DNA of 64,000 nucleotides, taken from assembly GCF_050859505.1 (NCBI RefSeq), contig NZ_CP193934.1, positions 2,852,001 to 2,916,000 on the forward strand. Reading direction: 5' to 3'. Positions 44,211 through 53,648 of this stretch are shown here, piece after piece (position 1 is the first letter of the stretch; each line of letters opens with the position of its first letter). Below the pieces are notes generated by a model. It ran no database searches, was not told where the DNA came from, and saw only the letters and a list, made by a program, of their open reading frames with translations. Source of the stretch: Marinirhabdus sp050859505 (GTDB lineage: Bacteria; Bacteroidota; Bacteroidia; Flavobacteriales; Flavobacteriaceae). The position numbers and the translations under genes are program-made.

Positions 44211-45849
44211 AAACACAAGAAATTTAGTAAGCGTATTTAAAAAAACTTTTATAGTAATAGGCTTACTAATAGTAGCATTAGTACTCTTCGTGCTATGGTT
44301 TTTCTGGAACGATGCCACTTCAGAAAAATATGATGTTACTATAGAAAATAATAAAGTTCCTATTTTCTCAGAGGTAGCTATTGATTTTAAGCATGAATAC
44401 AATGGTGAAAAATCGTTGCCTATTGCCCCATCTGCCCTTATTGATATAAATAACGATAATATTGATGAAGTATTTTTAGGTGGCGGTATGGATCAAGAAG
44501 ACGCCATATTTGCTTTTAGAAATAATAGGTTTGTGGATATTTCATCGGAAGTACACCTACCAAAAAAAGGAACGACCACAACTTCAACAGGTGCTGTTTC
44601 AGCCGATTTCGATAACAACGGGTTCACAGACCTAATGGTCGGTAGAGAAGACGGCTTACATCTGTATTACAATACCGACGGAATTTTTACCGAAACTCTT
44701 ATTGATACCCCAATGAATGAGAAATCTACACCATCGGGGTTTACCGTTGGTGATATTAATAAAGATGGGTTTTTAGATATTTTCTTGGGAACATACATCA
44801 AAAAAGAATTGATGGAAGGACAAACCATTTTTGAAGACCCCAACTATGGTTCTACAAGTGAGTTACTCTTAAATAATGGGGATAACACTTTTAAAAGTAT
44901 TACAAAAGAGGCAGGTTTAGATTATATACACAACACATTTCAAGGAGGATTGATTGATATTGATAATGATTCTTGGTTGGACCTGATTGTTGTACACGAT
45001 ACGGGTGAAGTTCGCACCTATAAAAACAATGGCGACTTAACATTCACAATGAAAGAAAATCCATTAACCAACAAATTTGCCTATCCAATGGGCTTGGCTA
45101 TTGGCGATTATAACAATGATGGTTTGGTAGACTTTATGTTTTCTAACACTGGAAGCACCTTGCCAAGGGCTTTAGCCAAAGGAGATATTAAAGATGCTTC
45201 TCTTTTTACTGAAAAGTGGCTGCTTTTTAGAAATGATGGTGATTTTAAATTTACAGATACTGCAACCGAAACAAAGGTTGCCGACTACGAATTTTCTTGG
45301 GGATGCACCTTTGCCGATATGAACAATGACGGGCTTCAAGACCTTATTGTTGCCGAAAATTACGTGGATTTAGCACCTAACAAATTATTTAGATTAAAAA
45401 GCAGGTTTTTAGTCCAGAAAGAAGATGGCACATTTGCGCCAACCGAGGAAGAAAGCGGCGTAGTAAATCCACATTTTGGTATTACAGCCTTAGTAAGTGA
45501 TTTTAATTTAGATGGTTATTTAGATATGGTCTGGGTGAATATTGACAGCCCATCACTAGCCTATTTAAATAAAGGTGGAACTAACCATTTTATCCAAATA
45601 CATTTGGAAGATAATGCGCAAGCAATAGGCGCAAAAGTAACCGTTGAAACAAATTCGAGAACGTTGTATGAATGGTTAGTCACTGGAGAAGGTTTAGCGA
45701 GCGATCAAACGGCCTTACTACACTTTGGTCTTGACAATGATACTGAAGTGAAATCTGTTTTGATTGAGTATACAAATGGAAAAACAGATGTTATAAAATC
45801 GCCAAAAATAAATTCAATTGTTGATGTAAAAATGGAAAGAAACAAATAG
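44200..45849 (+). CDS. CRTAC1-like FG-GAP/VCBS repeat protein, membrane-anchored
   Basis: A 549-residue protein. After one membrane helix (about 13-36), seven calcium-binding FG-GAP/VCBS loops follow (DINNDNIDEVF, DFDNNGFTDLM, DINKDGFLDIF, DIDNDSWLDLI, DYNNDGLVDFM, DMNNDGLQDLI, DFNLDGYLDMV), forming a beta propeller. The C-terminus is an ASPIC/UnbV domain (LYEWLVTGEGLASDQ, LHFGL). Such proteins face outward and bind partners or ligands. It overlaps the preceding gene by 11 bp. Confidence 0.88.
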   Translation: MLSKNTRNLVSVFKKTFIVIGLLIVALVLFVLWFFWNDATSEKYDVTIENNKVPIFSEVAIDFKHEYNGEKSLPIAPSALIDINNDNIDEVFLGGGMDQEDAIFAFRNNRFVDISSEVHLPKKGTTTTSTGAVSADFDNNGFTDLMVGREDGLHLYYNTDGIFTETLIDTPMNEKSTPSGFTVGDINKDGFLDIFLGTYIKKELMEGQTIFEDPNYGSTSELLLNNGDNTFKSITKEAGLDYIHNTFQGGLIDIDNDSWLDLIVVHDTGEVRTYKNNGDLTFTMKENPLTNKFAYPMGLAIGDYNNDGLVDFMFSNTGSTLPRALAKGDIKDASLFTEKWLLFRNDGDFKFTDTATETKVADYEFSWGCTFADMNNDGLQDLIVAENYVDLAPNKLFRLKSRFLVQKEDGTFAPTEEESGVVNPHFGITALVSDFNLDGYLDMVWVNIDSPSLAYLNKGGTNHFIQIHLEDNAQAIGAKVTVETNSRTLYEWLVTGEGLASDQTALLHFGLDNDTEVKSVLIEYTNGKTDVIKSPKINSIVDVKMERNK

Positions 45850-45908
45850 AACAATTTGCTATTACCCATACAAAAACAAAAACTCGATAATTTCAATGTA
45901 ATAATAAA

Positions 45909-46313
45909 ATGAAACTAGAAAAGATACTCCATATCATAATTACCATACTACTTATCATTGGTCTTTATGGATCAGGAGGATTGGTATGGAATGAAATTGA
46001 AACGGGTAATGGGTGTCCGAAAATTTGGATTATTCCAGCCTGCGTGATTGTAATGTTATGCTTTCTAATTCCCCTAATCGTACACCTTTTAAAAAAATAT
46101 AATACCATTTATTTTCTGTTTACAGGTCTTGCGCTCATCATTGCAATAATAGCATCAGCAATGCAATTTAACGGACTGGGGGAATGCCCAAAGCATGATA
46201 GTGGTATACCTATGTGCTACTTGTCATTTGTCCTGTTTTTAATCTTAATTACACTGAAAACACTTCTTATAAAACTAATAAAACAACCAAAAAATGAAAA
46301 CTCTAATAATTAA
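45909..46313 (+). CDS. Small four-helix membrane protein
   Basis: A 134-residue protein with four hydrophobic segments (about 6-24, 40-60, 68-86 and 100-122). Four cysteines lie outside the membrane spans or at their edges (GCPK, AC, CPK, MCY). No family recognised. Its end overlaps the next gene by 20 bp, which supports co-translation. Confidence 0.6.
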   Translation: MKLEKILHIIITILLIIGLYGSGGLVWNEIETGNGCPKIWIIPACVIVMLCFLIPLIVHLLKKYNTIYFLFTGLALIIAIIASAMQFNGLGECPKHDSGIPMCYLSFVLFLILITLKTLLIKLIKQPKNENSNN

Positions 46314-49300
46314 TTTATCCGTATCCCTGTTGTTTGTTTTTGTCTCTTATGCGCAAGACACAAATACACTTCCAGAAAAAGAAGTTTCACACGTCTTTTA
46401 TGCCACAGGTAATCTTGGAAATCAAGACAGCAATCAAAACAATCCAGTAGTGAATGCTTTAGCTACTGAAATGGAAAAAGCAGGTTCCAATGCCACGGTA
46501 CTTTTTCTTGGTAATAATGCTTCTAATCAAGGCTTTTCAGAAAAGAAAAGTATAGGAAAATCAAACCTTGATAGCTATATCAATACACTCAAACCATTCT
46601 CAAACAATTTGTATTTCATTCCAGGAAGTTCAGATTGGGAATCGGGATTAAAGGGGCTAAAAGATCAGGAAGATTATTTAGAAAGCGCTTTAAAAAATAA
46701 AAACGTTTTTCAACCCGAAAAAGGGTGTCCGATTGAAAAGGTGGAAATAAATGGTGATATCGATCTATTGCTAATCGATTCGCAATGGGCTTTAATGGAT
46801 TGGGATAAAGTTCCAAACATTAATGACCATTGTGACATTAAAAACAAAAACGATTTCTATGTAGAAGTCGAAGCAGAGATTGTTAAAAGCCAGGGAAAAA
46901 CAGTTTTAATTGCCACTTATCATCCTATTGCTTCTTATGGGCAATTTGGAAATCCGTATGCTTTCGGTATTAACCCTGAAAGTATAAACAATAAATACTA
47001 TAAAGAATTTAGCCAACGGATGTTAACTATTGCTCAACTATCTGAAAATGTTGTATTTGTTTCCGGTCACGAAAAAAATATGCAGTACATTATTGATAAA
47101 AAAATACCAATAGTCATTAGCGGTGCTGGAGGGAAAATAAGCAATGCCCAAGGAGGTAGCAAGAGCTTATTTCACGGCAATGAACCTGGTTTTTCAAAAT
47201 TAACAGCCTTCAAGGATGGAGCTATGTGGGTAAGTTTTTATGGTATTTCAAATAATTTTAAAACACCATTATTTGTTTCCGAAGTTATAGCTCCTCAAGT
47301 AGAAACCACACAACCCAATTATAATGAAAACAATACGCCAGCCTTTGTCAACAAATCTATTTACGAACCGGAAGAATTAGAACGCTCCGGCTTTTATAAA
47401 GCACTTTGGGGTGAACATTTCAGAGAAGATTATGAACAAAAAATTGAAGTCAAATCCGCACTCTTAGATACTTTATATGGGGGTTTAACTGTCATGCGTA
47501 AAGGGGGAGGTCACCAAACAAATTCAATTAGATTAGAAGACAAAAATGGGAAGCAATATGCGATGCGTTCGGCAAAGAAAAGTGCCTTGCGTTTTATTCA
47601 ATATTTCGTTTTTAAAACTAACTATCTCGAAGCTGATGTTGAAGACACCTACTTTATACAATTACTACAGGATTACTGGACCACTGCAAATCCTTATGCT
47701 TCTTTAACCGTTGGAGACTTGTCTGATGCACTAAATATTTATCACGCAAATACCGAACTTTACTTTATTCCGAAGCAAAAAACGCTTGGTAAGTACAATG
47801 AAGATTACGGAGATAAACTTTATTTTATTGAAGAACGCCTCTCAGATGGTCTGGGCGATGTTGAAAGTTTAGGAAGTACCGATAAAATCGAGAGTACATT
47901 GGATTTGCTAGATGAATTACGCCACAAAGACAAAATTGCCATCAATGAGGCCTTGTATATCCGTACACGACTTTTTGACAATATTATTGGTGATTGGGAT
48001 CGTCACGCAGACCAATGGAAATGGGCAGTACAAGAACAAGAAAACGGTGTCGATCTATATGAACCTATTCCAAGGGATAGAGACCAAATGTTTTCAGATT
48101 TTGATGGTTTTATGTTAGGCGTTGTAACAGCCTTAAGTCCACCTATGCGATTTATGCAACGCTATGATGGCACTTATAATTATACAAACTGGTTTAATGA
48201 TGCTGGTGACGATGTAGATCTTGCTATATTGATAAACCATACCCAGGAAGACTGGTTACGAGAGGCAAAATTTATAAAAGAAAATCTTACAGAAGAAGTC
48301 ATTGATAATGCGTTTAAAAAATTTCCAAAGGAAATTGACCAGAAAAAGGTAGCAAGAACTAAAAAAGCACTATTAGAGCGTGTTGCAAAAGTTGAGGAAA
48401 ATGCCGTCAATCTTTACGAATATTTGCGCTCTTGTGTACTCATAACCGGAACAGATAAAAAAGATCATTTCGTCATTACACGTAAACCAGATGGCATTAC
48501 CAATGTTTCAGGGTTTAGAATGAAAGATGGAAAAATGAGCACGAAATTTTGGGATGTCGATTATGATAAAAAGGTAACAAACGAATTATGGGTCTATGGG
48601 CTGGACGATGATGATATTTTTGAAGTAGTTGGGAAGGGTGATAAGTACATTAAAATAAAACTCATTGGAGGCCAAAATAATGATACATATCGTGTCGAAA
48701 ATAAGCGAAACCTTCGGGTGTTTGATCAAAAATCGAATCCTAATACCTTTGAAACGCCAGTTGCTAAAACACTTTCGGACAATTACGATTTGAATACGTA
48801 TTACTTCAAAAAGAACAGAAGAGACCTACATAATATCCTTCCAATTATTGCTTCAAACCCAGATGACGGATTAAAAATAGGAGCGCTTTTTAATTATACA
48901 AAAATGTCATTACGTAGAAATCCATTTACGGCGAAACATAGTTTGAGCGCCATATATGTCACCGAAACATCCGGTATTGAACTCGAGTATACCGGTGAAT
49001 TCGCAAACGTGCTCAACGATGTGAATTTAGGGATTAATGCAGGATATTCAAGTTCAAGTTATACGAATAACTTTTTCGGCTTTGGTAACGAAACTATAAA
49101 TCCTGAAGACGAATTGGATTTAAGTCTAGATTTCAATCGGGTTCGATTACAACAACTGTTCTTCGCGCCTTCTTTAATTTATAGAAGCTACCAAGGAAGC
49201 GTACTTGAATTTGGCTTGAGTTATGAAAATATTGAGGCAGAAAGAACGCAAGGTCGATTTATAGAAACTGCTGCTGTTAATCCAATGGTTTTTGAAGGAC

Positions 49301-49866
49301 AAGATTTCTTTGGTGCTGAAGTTTCCTACGAATACAAGAATTTTGATGATGAAACACAGCCAAAATCGGGTATTCAATTTAAAGTCGCTGCCGGATATAA
49401 AGCAAATTTTGATGAAGACAGAGGGTTCCCGTATGTTGTACCGGAACTTCGCCTAACATCAAAAATTGATAAAAAAGGCATACTAGTGTACGCTACAAAA
49501 CTTAAAGCGCATTTCAATTTAAGTGATGAATTTGAATTCTACCAAGCTGCAACCATCGGTGATGGAGATGGGTTACGCGGTTTAAGACAACAGCGTTTTA
49601 GCGGGAAAAGATCATACTATCAAAATTCCGATTTACGCTTGTCTCTTGGAAGAATCAGAAACTCAATCATTCCAATCTCCTTCGGTGTGTATGGCGGATT
49701 TGACTACGGTAGAGTTTGGGTAGATGATGATAACTCTTCCGAATGGCACACCACCCCTGGTGGAGGGCTTTATTTTAACATTGCAGGATTTACAACCGCC
49801 AACCTTGGGTATTTTAGTTCCGATGAAGGTGGACGTCTCAACATACTATTAAGTTTAGCTTTTTAA
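46294..49866 (+). CDS. Degenerate metallophosphoesterase fused to BamA-like barrel
   Basis: A 1190-residue secreted protein (signal to about 20). Residues 30-330 align with calcineurin-like phosphoesterases, but the metal-binding motifs are altered: GDxG reads TGNLG (38-42), GDN reads LGNN (72-75), GNHD reads GSSD (111-114) and GHxH reads GHEK (about 258). It should therefore be catalytically dead. The middle is a conserved domain of unknown role, and the last ~350 residues form an outer-membrane surface-antigen barrel (GDGDGLRGLRQQRFSGKRSY, ending in LNILLSLAF). Related full-length proteins with intact phosphoesterase motifs exist in Bacteroidota. Confidence 0.82.
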   Translation: MKTLIINLSVSLLFVFVSYAQDTNTLPEKEVSHVFYATGNLGNQDSNQNNPVVNALATEMEKAGSNATVLFLGNNASNQGFSEKKSIGKSNLDSYINTLKPFSNNLYFIPGSSDWESGLKGLKDQEDYLESALKNKNVFQPEKGCPIEKVEINGDIDLLLIDSQWALMDWDKVPNINDHCDIKNKNDFYVEVEAEIVKSQGKTVLIATYHPIASYGQFGNPYAFGINPESINNKYYKEFSQRMLTIAQLSENVVFVSGHEKNMQYIIDKKIPIVISGAGGKISNAQGGSKSLFHGNEPGFSKLTAFKDGAMWVSFYGISNNFKTPLFVSEVIAPQVETTQPNYNENNTPAFVNKSIYEPEELERSGFYKALWGEHFREDYEQKIEVKSALLDTLYGGLTVMRKGGGHQTNSIRLEDKNGKQYAMRSAKKSALRFIQYFVFKTNYLEADVEDTYFIQLLQDYWTTANPYASLTVGDLSDALNIYHANTELYFIPKQKTLGKYNEDYGDKLYFIEERLSDGLGDVESLGSTDKIESTLDLLDELRHKDKIAINEALYIRTRLFDNIIGDWDRHADQWKWAVQEQENGVDLYEPIPRDRDQMFSDFDGFMLGVVTALSPPMRFMQRYDGTYNYTNWFNDAGDDVDLAILINHTQEDWLREAKFIKENLTEEVIDNAFKKFPKEIDQKKVARTKKALLERVAKVEENAVNLYEYLRSCVLITGTDKKDHFVITRKPDGITNVSGFRMKDGKMSTKFWDVDYDKKVTNELWVYGLDDDDIFEVVGKGDKYIKIKLIGGQNNDTYRVENKRNLRVFDQKSNPNTFETPVAKTLSDNYDLNTYYFKKNRRDLHNILPIIASNPDDGLKIGALFNYTKMSLRRNPFTAKHSLSAIYVTETSGIELEYTGEFANVLNDVNLGINAGYSSSSYTNNFFGFGNETINPEDELDLSLDFNRVRLQQLFFAPSLIYRSYQGSVLEFGLSYENIEAERTQGRFIETAAVNPMVFEGQDFFGAEVSYEYKNFDDETQPKSGIQFKVAAGYKANFDEDRGFPYVVPELRLTSKIDKKGILVYATKLKAHFNLSDEFEFYQAATIGDGDGLRGLRQQRFSGKRSYYQNSDLRLSLGRIRNSIIPISFGVYGGFDYGRVWVDDDNSSEWHTTPGGGLYFNIAGFTTANLGYFSSDEGGRLNILLSLAF

Positions 49867-49876
49867 AAATAACCAA

Positions 49877-51487
49877 ATGAAACAACCAACCAAACTATTC
49901 AAAGTAAGTAACTTAAAAAACAAACAACCAGAGCACGCGCTCGTAAACGGATTGGATTTAGTAATTGTCAAATTTGACGAAGACATCTCTGTGCTTTACG
50001 GAAGATGTTTGCATAGAGGAGCTCTAATGTCTGACGGCCATGTAGATGGTCACAACCTTATTTGTGGAGTTCACGGATGGGATTATCGGGTTGATTCAGG
50101 CGTTTCAGAATACAACAATAAAGAAGTGCTTCATAAATTTTCAACAAAAATTGAAGGAGATGATTTATTTATAGATGCTTTCGAAATTGATGCCTATTTA
50201 GTTAACAGTCCACAGCCCTTTAATCGCGATGCGTATTTGGGCGCTTATGCCGACACGCATCCCGAAGAAACCGAACCGTATACTGGTTATATTAAAGAAT
50301 TAGCACAAAACGGATTAAAAAATCTTGGACATCACGGATTTTCAGCATCTATGGGCGTGGATAGAAATACGCTTCCAAAATGGAATGACATTCAGTTTTT
50401 ACCAGCACAATTAGCATCAAGACCACTATTGGACCATGAAGAAGTCGCTTCTAAAGTTGTGATTGGCCCACGAGCAAAAAAGCCATTAGAATTAGATATG
50501 CCACTTTTTGTAAGCGATATGAGTTTTGGAGCCTTATCACGTGAAGCTAAAATAGCGTTGTCAAAAGGAGCTCAATTAGCAGGAACAGGGATTTGCTCCG
50601 GTGAAGGCGGAATGCTTCCAGAAGAGCAAGCAAGCAATTCAAGATATTTTTACGAATTGGCATCAGCACAATTTGGTTTCTCTTGGGATAAATTAGATCA
50701 TGTTCAGGCCTTTCATTTTAAAGGTGGGCAAGGCGCAAAAACAGGAACTGGGGGTCATTTACCAGGAAATAAAGTAAGTGCAGAGATTGCTGCAGTTCGT
50801 GGACTAAAAGAAGGTGAGACTGCAATTTCGCCTGCTGCAAATCCAAACTTCCATACAGTACAAGATTTTAAAGATTTCTCTGAAAAAGTAAGAGAACGCA
50901 CAGGAGGAATTCCTATCGGATTTAAAATAGCTGCAAGTCATATCGAAAAAGATATTCAATTCGCTCTTGATGTTGGTGTGGATTATATTATCCTCGATGG
51001 TCGTGGCGGCGGAACAGGCTCTGCTCCTACTATTTTAAGAGATCATATTAATGTGCCAACCATTCCTGCACTTGCAAGAGCCAGAAAATATTTGGACAAA
51101 GTTGGCGCAACAGACGTCACATTGATTATAACTGGTGGTTTGCGTGTTGCTGAAGATTTTGCTAAAGCCTTGATGATGGGAGCAGATGCCATTGCTGTGG
51201 CAAATTCAGCATTGCAGGCGATAGGATGTTTAGGCATGAGAGCATGTGGGAGCAATAATTGTCCAGTAGGAATTGCGACTCAAAAAGAATCCTTGCGGAG
51301 TCGCTTAATTATCGATTCTTCGGCTCAACAATTACACAACTTTTTTGATGCTACAAACAGCTTAATAAAAGTGATTGCGAGGGCTTGTGGTTACGATGAT
51401 GTTTCAAAATTTAAACACAGTGACCTTTCAACGTACGACCATGATATACACAAACTAACAGGAATTAATTACGCAGGAATAAAATAA
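49877..51487 (+). CDS. Rieske domain fused to FMN-binding glutamate synthase domain
   Basis: A 536-residue fusion. Residues 1-105 are a Rieske [2Fe-2S] domain with ligands C44/H46 (CLHRG) and C63/H66 (CGVHGW). Residues about 150-530 match the FMN-binding synthase domain of GltB: SDMSFGALSREAKIALSKGA, GGQGAKTGTGGHLPG, DGRGGGTGSAP and GLRVAEDFAKALMMGADAIA. The [3Fe-4S] cysteines keep the C-x5-C-x4-C spacing at 451, 457 and 462. The glutaminase and central domains of true glutamate synthase are missing, so the natural substrate is unknown. The Rieske domain would feed electrons directly. Confidence 0.9.
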   Translation: MKQPTKLFKVSNLKNKQPEHALVNGLDLVIVKFDEDISVLYGRCLHRGALMSDGHVDGHNLICGVHGWDYRVDSGVSEYNNKEVLHKFSTKIEGDDLFIDAFEIDAYLVNSPQPFNRDAYLGAYADTHPEETEPYTGYIKELAQNGLKNLGHHGFSASMGVDRNTLPKWNDIQFLPAQLASRPLLDHEEVASKVVIGPRAKKPLELDMPLFVSDMSFGALSREAKIALSKGAQLAGTGICSGEGGMLPEEQASNSRYFYELASAQFGFSWDKLDHVQAFHFKGGQGAKTGTGGHLPGNKVSAEIAAVRGLKEGETAISPAANPNFHTVQDFKDFSEKVRERTGGIPIGFKIAASHIEKDIQFALDVGVDYIILDGRGGGTGSAPTILRDHINVPTIPALARARKYLDKVGATDVTLIITGGLRVAEDFAKALMMGADAIAVANSALQAIGCLGMRACGSNNCPVGIATQKESLRSRLIIDSSAQQLHNFFDATNSLIKVIARACGYDDVSKFKHSDLSTYDHDIHKLTGINYAGIK

Positions 51488-51493
51488 AACACT

Positions 51494-52237
51494 ATGGAAA
51501 AGCAAATGCATTTAGCGGCTCAATATTTAGCCGCAGCGGGAATCAGTTTTTTAGAAAAAAAACCAGATGATAGTCATACAAACCTAGGGTTTAGTACAGA
51601 AAATGGATGTCTTTATACACATACACTTTCGGAAAATGGCGATAAATTATGTTTAGATTATGAAAGGTTTTCATTGGAATGGAGATCTAATCAAGGAACA
51701 ACATCGTTCCGATTGGATGGTGCTACGCACAAGGAAGTTATAAAATGGATATCGGATACCTCGCAAACCTTTTTAAATAAAAAATATGAGTATAAGCTTC
51801 ATTATGAATTACCATACAAGATAGATGATACATTCACATACAAGTTGTTAAATGTGGGCAATTTAATTGAGCTGATGCACCTACGTATTTTGGCGCAATT
51901 TGTTCTTAAAAAGATAGATACGCTTTATAATCTGAATTCATCCATTAGAATTTGGCCACATCATTTTGACACTGGAATTTATAGTGCTATCCCTACTACT
52001 GAAATTTCAATAGGATTGGGTTTAGCAATAGCCGATACCGTTTCTAAAGACCCATATTTATATCTTTCAGGATACAAAAACAATAGTATCATAGACCCTT
52101 CGGGCTTAGCAAAATTATCGGCTGGAGAATGGAAATCTGATGGATTTACTGGCGCCATCCTTACTACAAACGACATTAGCGAATCTGAAGGTGTGGCATT
52201 TTTTCAAGAGGCTATTGACAAACTAATAACAAAATAA
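51494..52237 (+). CDS. Hypothetical protein, possibly DUF5996-like
   Basis: A 247-residue soluble protein with no signal or membrane segment. The segment SSIRIWPHHFDTGIYSAIPT with PYLYLSGYK further on resembles the WPxHFD...PYLYV pattern of DUF5996 proteins, though I am not sure of the family. It lies between two redox fusion genes, with gaps of 6 and 2 bp, so it is part of the same unit. Confidence 0.5.
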   Translation: MEKQMHLAAQYLAAAGISFLEKKPDDSHTNLGFSTENGCLYTHTLSENGDKLCLDYERFSLEWRSNQGTTSFRLDGATHKEVIKWISDTSQTFLNKKYEYKLHYELPYKIDDTFTYKLLNVGNLIELMHLRILAQFVLKKIDTLYNLNSSIRIWPHHFDTGIYSAIPTTEISIGLGLAIADTVSKDPYLYLSGYKNNSIIDPSGLAKLSAGEWKSDGFTGAILTTNDISESEGVAFFQEAIDKLITK

Positions 52238-52239
52238 TC

Positions 52240-53646
52240 ATGAATACAATAGATTTTTACGGCGCAGATTGGTGCCCAGACTGCCAAAGGGCAAAAGCAT
52301 ATTTAAAAAAACACCAGATTGATTTCAATTTTATAGATGTCGATATCGATAAAGATGCGACGGCTAAAGTTGAAGAAATTAATCATGGAAAACGTATTAT
52401 TCCAACCATAATCGTAAATGACAAATCGTATACCAATCCAGACAATGCTGTCTTAGCAAATATTCTTGGAATTAACAAAAAAGGTATCATTAAATTATAT
52501 GGTGCAGACTGGTGTCCCGATTGTCAACGAGCAAAATCATATCTTCAGGATAACGGAATCAATTTTCAATTCATCGAAGTAGATAAACACCCTTGGGCGG
52601 CAAAACTAGTGGAAGAAACCAATAATGGAAAACGAATTATTCCAACCATTTTTATCAATGAGAAATCGTACACCAACCCAGATAACTCTGTCTTAAAAGA
52701 TGTTTTAAACATTGGACATGAAGCCGAAAAACATATTTATGACAGTATCATCGTTGGCGCAGGAGCAGCTGGGTTAACGGCTTCAATCTACATTCAACGC
52801 GATAGATTTAGTTCCGTAATTCTCGAAAAAAAGAATATTGGCGGGAATGCTTTTTTAACTGAAAAAATTGAAAATTATCCGGGCTTCACCAACATTTCGG
52901 GGTCAAAATTAATGGAAAAAATGGCAGACCAAGCCAAAACCTATGGTGCAAAAATTGAAACTGGAGTCGAGGTAAAAGCGATTCAGAAAACTGGAAATAT
53001 TTTTTCGGTTGCTACGAATATGGGTGAATACCAATCTAAAACAGTGGTATTAGCATTAGGATCTACGTATCGAAAAATGGGAATTCCTAATGAAGAAGAG
53101 TTAATTGGTGCTGGCATACACTTTTGTGCTACTTGTGATGGTGCATTTTACAGAGATAAAGAAATTATAGTTATTGGTGGTGGAAACAGCGCTTTGGAAG
53201 AAGGTATTTTCCTTGCGTCATTTTGTAAAAAAGTAACCATAGTCGCGAGAGATAAAACATTTTCTGCTTCGGAAACTTATATTGAAAAGTTACCATCCAT
53301 TAAAAACATTGAAGTGGTTATGCATAAAGATGCTATCGCTTTTTTAAAAGATGCTACTGGAAATTTTAAAGGCCTAAAAGTAAAGGATAGAACAACCAAT
53401 GACGTAGAAGAACTGTACGCAGATGGTAGTTTCATTTTTATTGGGTTGATCCCTAATACAGCTAGTATTAAAGACTTAATTGAACTTAATGAACGTGGTT
53501 TTATTACAACAACAGGACTAGGAGAAACTAGCCTTGAAGGGATTTTTGCAGCTGGAGATTGTCGTGAAGGCGCGATTGCACAAGTAGCCGCAGCAACAGG
53601 TGAAGGTGTTTTGGCTAGTTATGGAGTAAGACACTATTTTAAATAA
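52240..53646 (+). CDS. Tandem glutaredoxin-thioredoxin reductase fusion
   Basis: A 468-residue fusion. Two glutaredoxin-like domains (1-80 and 83-162) each carry WCPDC (C12/C15 and C92/C95), the cis-Pro in IIPTI and the SYTNPDN loop. A thioredoxin-reductase-like domain follows (about 166-468) with FAD motif GAGAAG, redox pair C296/C299 (FCATCDG) and NADPH motif GGGNSA (313-318). Electrons can thus run from NADPH over FAD to the Grx domains within one chain. Single Grx-TrxB fusions are known; two Grx domains in series are unusual. Confidence 0.92.
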   Translation: MNTIDFYGADWCPDCQRAKAYLKKHQIDFNFIDVDIDKDATAKVEEINHGKRIIPTIIVNDKSYTNPDNAVLANILGINKKGIIKLYGADWCPDCQRAKSYLQDNGINFQFIEVDKHPWAAKLVEETNNGKRIIPTIFINEKSYTNPDNSVLKDVLNIGHEAEKHIYDSIIVGAGAAGLTASIYIQRDRFSSVILEKKNIGGNAFLTEKIENYPGFTNISGSKLMEKMADQAKTYGAKIETGVEVKAIQKTGNIFSVATNMGEYQSKTVVLALGSTYRKMGIPNEEELIGAGIHFCATCDGAFYRDKEIIVIGGGNSALEEGIFLASFCKKVTIVARDKTFSASETYIEKLPSIKNIEVVMHKDAIAFLKDATGNFKGLKVKDRTTNDVEELYADGSFIFIGLIPNTASIKDLIELNERGFITTTGLGETSLEGIFAAGDCREGAIAQVAAATGEGVLASYGVRHYFK

Positions 53647-53648
53647 AA

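Noticed and set aside
49877..51487. Glutamate synthase
   Set aside because: Only the FMN/[3Fe-4S] domain is present; the glutaminase domain and small subunit are missing, so the enzyme name would mislead.
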